Positions 10,616 through 21,200 of a DNA stretch of 27,507 bases are shown piece by piece. The notes beneath the pieces are model-generated. The model did not search any database. It saw only the letters and a list, made by a program, of their open reading frames with translations, and was not told where the DNA came from. Position numbers and translations under genes: made by a program. Position 1 is the first letter of the stretch. Each line of letters begins with the position of its first letter. Origin of the DNA: Didymodactylos carnosus (Eukaryota; Rotifera; Eurotatoria; Philodinida; Philodinidae); NCBI GenBank assembly GCA_905250885.1, contig CAJNOQ010001914.1, forward strand, positions 1-27,507. Direction: 5' to 3'.

Positions 10616-12310
10616 AACAAAAAAGCCTTGGAAAATTTTATGCATAAAGAAAAAGAGGAAGAGTGATAATGAGAAGCTTGAAATAAATAATCTTCATTAA
10701 ATTAAGAGAAAAAAGATGAAATTTAGTAAAGATTAAAGATTGACAGCTTTCATGAACACATACACGATTGTTTAACTAGCAAACAATATGAATATGATTG
10801 AGATAGATGATTTGAAGAAAGTCTCAGTATTGTTCGAATTTCTATACTTTATCTACATAAAATTAACAATAACTGCTTTTTATAGATAATATACATTTCT
10901 TTTTTTAAAAAGTTCTATCAAAATTACTATAATATTGTTCTTGTTGTATTATATAATTTTACATAAAAATGGAAGACAAAGAATGAATTCAATAAAGTGA
11001 CAGATCTGAACACTGATAAAGAAGCCTATTGAATATGATCAAATGGACAATTCATTGTACACATACAACCATATTGTTCTCTAGTTGACAGATTGAATAA
11101 TTCACAACACGAACACTCTCTTAGTTTCTAAACATTCAATTTTTTCTAACTAAAAAATCTTCAATATTTAGCCACTCTTTTACATTATGAGTCAAATAAA
11201 TGATAATACAAAACGACAGTAGTTGATATTTAGAAAAAGTAAACTGAGAGTTGTAAAAATTTGTATGATGAACAATTAATATTTTGTATTGACTTGTGGG
11301 AATCCATTCTTCTGTTTTTACTCATAAATGTGTCTATATTGAACATAGTTAGACGAACATATTGTAAAACATAATTAATTTCATCATCATCTAGAAACAT
11401 TGTGATCTCTTTCACAGCGTATGTAATATTTAGAGAAAAGAAAAAAGAAAGAGATAAGGTGTGTGAGTCGATCTATATGTACTTAGAAAGAAATCAATCG
11501 CAATTGTTACAAAAGACAGTAGAATACTATCTGAATATTATACATAATATAAATATTGAAAAATAACAACACGTGATGTCAATTTTTATTTTTTTAAATT
11601 AAAAGAAGAAGCGTGATGTAACCATTTTTTTGTTGTTTATTATTCAGAAAAAAAAGTAGCCAAAAAATGTATTCAGATCTGTAATACATTTTCAATATCG
11701 TTTATCTTTATAGGACATAAATAATTTGATTAAAATATCATGCGTACGTTCACCTTTCACATCGTTCAACACATGGATTATTCGTTATCATTTCAGAAAC
11801 ACATTTATCCTCTGTTAACGATAAGGCAAACGTTTGTTCCTAATTTGATCAACGTCTGTTTGTTACATTCTCTCGTTCGATGATATACAATTGATGTTGA
11901 TTATATAGATCAATACATGTCTTCAGGTAAATTCAATGGCAAGTTCAAGGACAATCTTTCTTTTGCAAGAGAATGATATAATTGGCTTTGTTAAATAAAT
12001 AAAAATGCTAGCTTACAGCGACGCAGGAGAGAATTTTTTACACAAGAAAAATCTTCTCTAAAGGCATAAACTGACATATATACGTTAGATCATCATACAT
12101 ATCTACATTGTCTCTTTAAATTGTCTCTTCAAATTGTACTGTTGTAACAAAATATGAGTGTTTTATTTATTGAACAATTACGAACAGAGAGAGAAAGAAA
12201 AATAACGTTCACTAAATATTTGTAGTAAACAAAGAGATTCAAGTGTGAACAATTAATAAAATGAGGTTACAAAAGATACAGAAACAAATCATAAGATGTC
12301 TACAATTGGT

Positions 12311-12398
12311 GGGGGGGGGGGGGGGGGGGGGGAACAATGAGTTTAATTAATTTTTTTTTTTAGGGCCCCCAAAATTTTAAAAACCACCNNNNNNNNNN

Positions 12399-12491
<93 letters not shown>
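12311..12491. other. Scaffold gap flanked by poly-G and poly-C tracts
   Basis: Twenty-two G (12311-12332) and a T-rich stretch are followed by GGGCCCCC, ten N (12389-12398) and 93 C (12399-12491). The N run is an assembly gap. The C run is far too long to trust and the true sequence or length here is unknown. Confidence 0.9.
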
Positions 12492-12493
<2 letters not shown>

Positions 12494-13090
12494 CAAGTCA
12501 GTTAATGAATATATTTTTTACATGCACCCAACATATTCAAAACAACTCACTTTTTTTTTGCTTACAACTGCAATCGTACAAGAAGTCTGGCCTAAACTAT
12601 TCTTTTTTAGTTCATCCTGTTTTTTCCCCATATAGATGACTTCATTCAAACTCGGATTTGCGTTAAAAAACCCCACATACTTTTTTTTTCTAATATCTTA
12701 TTAGAATGTTATAATCAAACTTCGATCAAAAGTTGTCGTTTAATCCATTTTACCTGTATACGTACGTTTGATATGTATATAGATGAGACGATAAATAATT
12801 ATTTATCTGTGTCGTCTCGATAGAATATTTATGAAAAATGATCGTGTCTCAAACTTGTAACATCCAATAAACAACTACATTTTTTATTGTCTGTTAGATA
12901 CAAGGTTCTCACGTCACTCATACAAACAAGCTAATATTTTATTGATCCTTTTTTCCTAACGTAGAAAAAAAACGTATCAATTCAAATATTAAAACCTGAT
13001 TTTTAACGTCTCATGAGAATTAAAAGTGAAAAAAATGCATACATAATGGGCACTGTCATGAAAAAGAGATTGATGACTTGCACTAAACTC

Positions 13091-13091
<1 letters not shown>

Positions 13092-13134
<43 letters not shown>
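13092..13134 (+). repeat. (TC)n microsatellite, about 21 units
   Basis: A perfect TC repeat of about 43 bases. It produces a Leu-Ser repeat in one plus-strand frame, which is not a gene. Confidence 0.95.
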
Positions 13135-13137
<3 letters not shown>

Positions 13138-14523
13138 CCATTTCACACGTGTGTTCATTATCCACTATCTCTCGTTAATCATTTACAGTTCAAGTGAAAG
13201 TCAAGTGAATTAACACATACTTGCGGATCCCTAAGAATAAAATCAATCCAGACTTTACTTATCTAAGAAGAATAAAATCCCTCCTCTTTAACTAGATAGA
13301 AAACTCAGTAAAAGTGATCAAACAATGGACAAACTTGAAGTAGATATATAACTGCTATCAGTTTATTATCCAATTCGAACAAAAACTATTTAACTATACC
13401 TTATCACCATATTGTTCAATAAGATTCAATAGTCGCGATATATAATATGTGTGAACACATGCGTGCGAGCGTCGTAATATAAATTGTATTTGACAAATAA
13501 AGAAAAAAAACGCATTATCCTTGTTAAATGACCAATCATCGCTTTACGCCAATCAACCACATTTATATGTGATCATTAACAGATATTTATCAAAGATAAC
13601 AAAAACGTATCGGCGGATGGTTGTTGTCGAAACTGGTTAATTATATCCTATACAAATCTGATGTGAGCAACAAACTGAATATTTCGTGACTGAATTGTTT
13701 TGGCTACTATTCTCACTACAAATCAATGGTTTCGATTGATAATAATCACTGATTTCTTCTTCTATAACCGCCTTTTGGCGTGATTCGAACGAGAAGAAGA
13801 AGAAAAAAATGAATATCAGAGATTCTTTTCTTTTCTTTCACTTTTTCTTTGCAAAGCGAAAAAAAAAAATATCAATAGTACAGTTTACACATATAACGAA
13901 TCTTTATTCTTTTATTTTTACGCAGATGTGACACGTACACAATATTATTACTTCATCAAACCCAATATTCTAAATTCAGGATTTGTACGAAGGCTCACTC
14001 ATAGCACTCCTGTTCTCTTATTTTACAAATCTATTCATCAATATACAAAAATTTTCTTGAATGAGGAACTTCTCACTTCACAGTTTAGTGACAAGAACAA
14101 CTTGAATTATTAACGGGATATAATGGAAGAATTATCAGTGAAAATTATTTGAGCATTATTCTATTTGTATCGAAAATTTAATCCATTTATAAGTGAAATC
14201 GTTTTGATTTCAACTAAAAAGAAAAAATAATATAATTTTGATTTTAGAATGATCATGTTCGTTTCTAATTATTTTTTTTTTATGTTTTGTATATTACTTT
14301 AAAGTATATTATTAGAAATTATTTATCTGTACATTATGCATAGAGAAATGCTAAAATAACTGAATATTTCATGTGACTAGATGTATCTTTTGTCATTATC
14401 ATTCATATACGAAAAAATAGAAACAATTAGTCTTAATATTGAATATACATAAAAAAATATTCGGATAATATACACCTAGACTAACGATACATCACATTCA
14501 TGTTATTCATGGACGTGGAAAGG

Positions 14524-14672
14524 TATATAAATTGGACATGCATCATCAATTACGTATCTTCGCTCTCTGATTTTTCATCAAACATCCATATATCCTTTAG
14601 TCTGGTCATATTTTTGTGTTGTTTGCTGCTTGTACATATATCTATATCGACCCTGTCTTGCATGTGAATAAA
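14524..14672 (+). promoter_or_regulatory. Possible core promoter and poly(A) signal of a short transcript
   Basis: TATATAAA at 14524-14531 is followed 136 bases later by AATAAA at 14667-14672, with no open frame between them. The order fits a short non-coding transcript or the TATA-R-poly(A) layout of a solo LTR. I found no TG...CA ends or target duplication. In AT-rich DNA both motifs arise often by chance. Confidence 0.2.
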
Positions 14673-14753
14673 TAATTATTCTCTCAATGATATATGTATT
14701 TGATGTCAGTTATATATCTATCAGTAAACATTATGTATTTGATCTCACAATAT

Positions 14754-14792
14754 GTACATACATACACTCATATACATACACACATACACACC
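14754..14792 (+). repeat. CATA / CACA low-complexity tract
   Basis: A run of ACATAC, CACTCA and CACACA units, a degenerate microsatellite. Confidence 0.7.
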
Positions 14793-17700
14793 TCTTATAG
14801 TGAAAACTAATTATTATATATTGTCTACATTATAAATTCGGCTAGCATATACAGTTAGTCTATTGTCGTTCATATTTATTTCTGAGAATAAAAATAATAG
14901 AGATCAAAAGTACAATACATATGTGTATGTATGTGTAATTAAATAAAGAAAAGAGGATGTTGCTGTGTATTGAGATTAATAATATAATCAGTTTTGTGAA
15001 TTCATTGATAGAACAAAACATCTGGAAATACTGACCGATGCTGAGAATTTAAAATAGGGAGGCGTAGTGATCAAATTATCGAAAATAACATTATACATAG
15101 CTGATAAAACAAAATGTAATAGTCATTGTCAGCATACGAATCCTCTTTGTTAAACATTTGTGAAATATTAATTCTGATTAGAAATTAAAATAAAACGTTT
15201 TAAATAAAAATTGACAATATTTATACTTTTCAATTTGCAAAAGTCCAACCGAAAATGCTGACGGATCTCTTTCCCATTCTACATCTGTAAAGGGTACATG
15301 TTTCTATTTAGGAGAAAAACCTCAGAGCTTCTAAGCGTTTCGACCAGAAAAACTCGACGAGAAGACTAAAATTTATACGGAGGGTATAACAAACATACAA
15401 CTAAAGTATTTTCCAAAAGAAAAGTGGATAGTAGTGATTAATGATAGAAAATCTGATGAGCATTCAGTTTCATGGACAGCTATCTTTTTGTTTTGTTTTC
15501 AAAATTATTACTTTCTTGTCCATAAAAAAATTATATTACGGAATTGTATACTAGTTTTAAGAAGAATCTTTTTAATTAATTGAGATTTAGTCATGCTAAA
15601 AAAGCACAATGTTTGACTAAGCCGTTCTTAATAAACCTTGAAAAGAGAGAAGAACACCTTTTATCTGAGTGATTAAAAAAATTTTCATATATCAATCAAA
15701 ACTACAAGTGATTATATTTAAAATCAACAAGAAGGAAAATAAGAGTCAATGTGAAGTTTGTTGTGAAGTGTCTATATAAATGGTAATAGAGAAGAAAATT
15801 AAAACTTAAATGGATAATGATAATATATTTGCATTGTTTTGAAAATCAAAAACAAATCCCTAAACGAACTTCAAAAGAGATTATCCTTAAAAAAACAACA
15901 AATAATTACAAATATAGTTAAAAAACATCCATAATTGAAGAAATAAAATGAGTTAACTAAGATAAATTAGCATTCATACTATCTAATTATCATACAAGAA
16001 AAACAAAAACAAACTCTATTGAGGTCATCCGTCGTTGTCTACTTCATCAAAGCAAAGAGAAAAACTATGAGAAAGCGTATCAAATTTCCAAAATATCATT
16101 CATGCTCATAATTAATCATTGTACAATAACATGATATCTAGACGATGAAACAGAAGAACGGATCAAGGATACGAGGAAAGGGAAAATAAGTTGGTACAAA
16201 GACATTTCTTTTTATAATAATTAGAAATACATCGAACTAGTATTTTGTGTAGAATTTACCTAGATTAACAATAGAGACCTATAGAGTCTTAAAAAAGATA
16301 TTAATTAGTTTTGTTAATTTAAGAAAACTATGTGCAATTGCAATACTTTATTAACAGAATCTAAGATTTCGATTAAGCGATTATCTTAAATGTGGAACAC
16401 TGCTGCTTTTTCACATAAAATTATTGAACAACATCTTTGATATCCTAAGTCTTCGTTTTTGTTTGTGTAAAATAAAGCACATTCAAAAAGTGCATATAGA
16501 ATTGCATATATGAAAAAACTTCACTTTCAGTATCGATCAAAATTTTAGTTATACATCGTTTATATTAAAAATCGGATTCATTATCCGTGAATTACAACAA
16601 AGCAAAACTTGTACCTACTATTTTTGGATATATTCGAAACGTCGATTATTAGTCGAATGTACAAAGGAATATTTTCATAAAACGATCATATTTAGCTTAA
16701 TCAACTACGCTTTTCACCATACTTTAATTTCAAACTGCTTAACCACAAATAATAAGTTAATTATTGATCAACAGTGCACCTTTTCCGCGAACAAAAAAAG
16801 GCAAACAATTGTGTACAAGTAAAATAAGACAACTAACAACAACAACGACGAAAAATGAATTAAAGAAAGCACAAAAAGGAGACTAAATACAAATGGGCCT
16901 AAAACCAAACATACATTTACAATTTTTCAAAGCGAACAACTAATAACAAATTGGAAAAAAATTAATCATGCACATAATTTTGTTTTGAATTCACATATTA
17001 TTTGTTTTTTAAAAACGTAGTAAAATATAGAAAACAGAGGGGCGAACAGTGACCAAAAAAAAGAAGCATTATAAGTGTACAAAAAAAAAAAAGAGTTATA
17101 CAAATAGTGGTATACGTATGGTAGTCGAGGTAGTAATTATCGGAAAGAAAAAAAATCCGAAAACATTTGAAATTAGCTCATTGTGAGGAGACATCGGACA
17201 ACATTATTCATCATAGGTATTTCTAGATTTTTAACACACGAAAAGACGAAAAAAAATGATTCTAGTCACTGTTACCGATGAAAATTAAAAATGTGTTTAA
17301 CTTGATCTAAAAACCGGAAATAAAGTTTCGTATATGACGAGCATGAAAGACGTCACGTAGAGATAAATAACAGTCATCAATATTTACAAAGAAGTAGAAT
17401 GTGAGTACAGCATAAGTGCCGTTATTTAAACAAAGTATAGCACGATTTGGTATAGCACGATCATGGTCTTGTTGCTATTGAAAACATATTCACGTCCATT
17501 CAACTAAGAACGGAGATTAGTATCCTAAAACAGAAAAAGATACGAACATGTATTTAATATCTTAGAAATGATAAAAAGTTTAGTTTCTTGATGAATTGTC
17601 GATAGACTATGAGAAAAAAAAAGATTTTTTTAACATTATTCAGCTACAAGTATTCTTTTCCTCAAAAATCTTGTTGATTTAACGGATATATTAACATCCT

Positions 17701-18101
17701 ATTAGTACTGAATTTTAGTACTTCAAAAATCGAAATTATTGGCTACGATCAATCTAATATATGATGCTAAACTATACTCATTCAACTAAGAAACTTTTAC
17801 TACTTAAAGATAGATCTATAAAACACTGGAAATGTGAAACAGGAGACATCATCAGTCGTATTTTTCGACAAAAGCGAGAGAACGTAGGTAGATAAAGGAG
17901 AGAAAATAGAAGCATCATTCATATTAGCTTTTATACAATACTGACGTTTGAAAATGAATTGAGTAAGCTGTTACATAATGCTCAGTAAATTAATCTTTCG
18001 TAACATTCAAGCAATATTCCCCCTCAAAAAACGAAATTAGTTTAATAAGAAGAAACTAAAATCGTAGGTCGATTAGTTCGTTTACGAAAGCAAAAAATTG
18101 T

Positions 18102-18161
18102 TTAAAAATAAAGTATGTAGAAAAATGGATAATACAATGCGTTTACCAAATTTTTGATTGC
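18102..18161 (-). other. HIP1: Possible alternative last exon of HIP1
   Basis: A strong acceptor (TTTTGTTTCAG) opens at 18161 in the phase that the GTAAGT donor at 18258 would supply, through a 97-nt intron. Read through, it adds AIKNLVNALYYPFFYILYF and stops at 18102. This would replace the four-residue tail that ends at 18244. Splice-site strength favours use, but the added residues are not recognisable as part of the family. Confidence 0.3.
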
Positions 18162-18229
18162 CTGAAACAAAATGAAACAACGATTCTCATCGAAATTGTT
18201 CAAAAAAATATATACATTTCTCATAGAAG

Positions 18230-18235
18230 TTTAAT
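18230..18235 (-). terminator. HIP1: Possible poly(A) signal ATTAAA for HIP1
   Basis: ATTAAA on the minus strand lies about 10 nt beyond the TAA at 18244. Use of this signal would give a very short 3' UTR. Chance occurrence in AT-rich DNA cannot be excluded. Confidence 0.25.
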
Positions 18236-18243
18236 TATGTATA

Positions 18244-21200
18244 TTAATGAACACTTACATTCGTATCCCATCCTTCATCTTCACCAGCTAATTGATAATG
18301 ACGTTTTCGTAGCGTATATAGACTGACTTTTGCCTGTTCAAGTTGTTTTTCTAATTCTAAAACTTTTACTTGTGCATCCATTTCGGCACGTTTCGTTTTA
18401 TGCAAACTATAAGAACTAAAATCCATCGTACCTAATAAAAGAAAGGAAAAAAAGTTATATTCGAGTTATTCTATGTATCTGTTCAACATACTTTTTTCTT
18501 CAATAGTTGATGCTCCACTTTTAGCTGTTGCAACAACTCGAGCTGTAGCTGCCGCTACTTGTTTCGAGGCTTGTGTTAATCCTTCACGATTTTTACTTTC
18601 TCGATCAGCTTTTACCTGTATTTTAAATAAAAAACTTAATCCTTTTCTCTTAATATGCATATCACAATTTTATACACTTACATTAGATGCAGCAACAAGC
18701 TGAGCAGTTGCACTTGCTATTTCATTTGAACAGGCAATTATCTCTTCAAATTTTCCATCGCCACTTAATAAATGGTCAGCCGACTCACTAAAATGAAAAC
18801 AAAATAAAAGATAGAGAAAATATAAGAGCGTAAGCAGTTTACTCCTTTGAAACATGCATATTCATGCACACTAAAGAAGAGATAAACCATCGATAATGGT
18901 CATCAATATAAACGGCACCCGATAAATATATAAATAAACCTCTGACATGCAAATAGTTGATTGTAAAATGTTTGAGATATGAAATAATTCTCACTCACTT
19001 ATAATGGCAATAGTCTTATGCTGAAAAACATCGGCGAATTCAGGCAATAGGATAAAAAACAAGCGCATTCCTAATGGTAAATTACAAACGCATATAAAAA
19101 ATAAAAATTTAAACACACACCATTATTATCGGTAGAAAAAAAATCGCTACCCGTATTCTAAATCTGGATTATTCATTAGAAAAAAATGAACATTTTTGCT
19201 AAAGAAAATCAATGATGTTAACAAATACAACGATTTCATATATGTAACGTATGAAGGAAGAAAAGCAGTTTGAAGAATGTTACACTAAATTGGAACGCAG
19301 ATAACGAGAAGCCATAGTCACTCATAGCACTTAATTTATTTTGTACTTCATATTTTCAATTCGAGTCAGTACGATGTCAAATGACGTCAAAAAAAAGAAC
19401 TCTACGAATTTGCGTTCCTTCAGCTAGTTGTGAATAGAAGTATTATAATGACTTACATCAATACTTTCGCATTGAGACCAACATTTTTTGCTGCACTGAC
19501 TAGACCTTCTGTCCATTTATGATTTTTTGTATAAAATTCTTTAGCCGTGGCTGTACCCTAAAATCAATTACACATCCACTATAACATTTTCTTTTTTCTA
19601 AAAATAATAAATACTAACCCGGCCTTGTGAAACAATTTCTTTTTGTAAATCTCTTGCTTTCATTATTAATTGTCGAATAGTTTGCATTAATTCTCCACAC
19701 GTGTCCAATATTTTACCATTTACTTCTAATTTAATACCCGTATCAGTAATACGTGATTTTTCCAATAATGCCTTTAAAAGTAAATACAGTTCATGAACAA
19801 TGAATAATCAAGAGATTATAACCGAGGAATAAGTACCTGAATTTGTCTGACTGCTTCATCAATTGTCTCATGAGTGTTTTGTAATTCTTTTTCAACCAAA
19901 TCACCAAGCTCTTCTTTACTGATATCAGTAACCTACAATGACAAAAAAGACATGAAATTGATGAGATAATCTTAAACTATCAAAATCTACTTTTGGTAAT
20001 AAATTTGTTGTATGTGTTATTAATTTATTTAGTTTTCTTGTTAAATTCTTGATATCATCTTCAAAATGCTCAGGAATTATAGCTAAAAACAAAAAATTAC
20101 AACATAGAATAAACATTCTCGAATACGAACAAATTGATTTACTTCGTCTATAAGTGTCAAATATTTCTATACAAGACGTTCCGACGTCACGACAATTATC
20201 TGCTAATTCCACTCCTTTATCAACATCTTGTACAAGATTCGATGTTGCTTTACCATGAACAACTACATCTGACACAAAATTTGATAATGACACACATTCA
20301 TTCAGAAATGACAATAAAACGCCTTCCGATAACTGATGCTTTTTCCACTGATCATGTGTTGTTGTTAAACTTGATAATGATGATTTCAAACATGACAAAA
20401 GATATTCTGCTCCACTTTTACAATATAATAGTTCCGCATCATTTGAACGTTCAATACCATCATGTACATGACTAATACAATAATCTAATATTGACACTAT
20501 GATTGAGAGAAAAAAAAGAAAAATATTACAAAAAGGAGCTAAAAATAGATTTTTGTTCATATACGTTTGTATGATTCTTTAAGATTTTCTAACACGTGTG
20601 AATGATTTTGTTGTAATAATTTTTGACTTTCATTTATAAAATGTAATTTTTTTGCTAAATCTTGAGTTGTCAGTTCTAAATCTTCTACTTTCGTTTCTAA
20701 CACTTCTTTTTCATGAACTAGATCAATTAAATTTTCTTCATGTTCCTAAATTTGAAAAAAAAAGAAGTCAATATAATGATGTTTTCTTATTAAAATTTTC
20801 TTACCCGATTTTGAGCTAATAAATCTTTTCGAATTAATTCATACTCTTTTAATTTACGTTCAAACTCAGATATATCCTTGGTAAGTTGATTATCAACCTT
20901 CATTTTTTCATCTTGCAATTGTTTATATTGTTCTTGAATTATCTAGGAAAAACAGAAACTTCATTATACAAAAGTTCATGTTGAATAAATCAATTCAGCA
21001 ACATTGTACAGAGAAGTTATGTAAAAAAGCGTATTGGCTCATAGTAAAGATTAGAGAGTAGATTCGGTACATTAAGAAAACATTATTAGCACAAATACCT
21101 TTTTCTCATTTTCAACTTCTTTTATTCGATTACTTGTTGCTAAATCCGATGTTTTAAATTCATTTTGTTCTCTTGTCAATTGTGTAATTGTATCATTTAG

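Larger units (their letters stand above)
8775..12310. other. AT-rich DNA without recognisable genes
   Basis: No spliced or unspliced coding sequence with domain-like composition was found on either strand. The stretch holds microsatellites (GT near 8971, CT near 10415) and a small GT/AC hairpin near 10566. The remaining open frames are short and low in complexity. Confidence 0.55.
12492..18101. other. Long AT-rich intergenic stretch, no gene supported
   Basis: About 5.6 kb with stops in all frames. It contains a long CT microsatellite (13092-13134), a TATA...AATAAA pair (14524-14672), a CATA/CACA-rich tract (14754-14792), and a 13-base direct repeat, RGTATAGCACGAT, near 17435 and 17448. No exon-like segment with paired splice sites was convincing. 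It lies between the 3' end of HIP1 and the 5' end of the SH2 gene. Confidence 0.5.

Noticed and set aside
13013-13213. Leu-Ser repeat plus-strand frame
   Set aside because: It is the translation of the TC microsatellite.
13928-14113. Plus-strand frame of 61 codons
   Set aside because: No motif, no splice context and no convincing start; its length is expected by chance in this amount of sequence.
14350-14720. A solo LTR
   Set aside because: TATA and AATAAA are in the right order, but no TG...CA ends or flanking duplication could be found.
20134-20475. Plus-strand frame of 113 codons
   Set aside because: It is antisense to HIP1 exon 20143-20496, whose phase and family similarity are clear.
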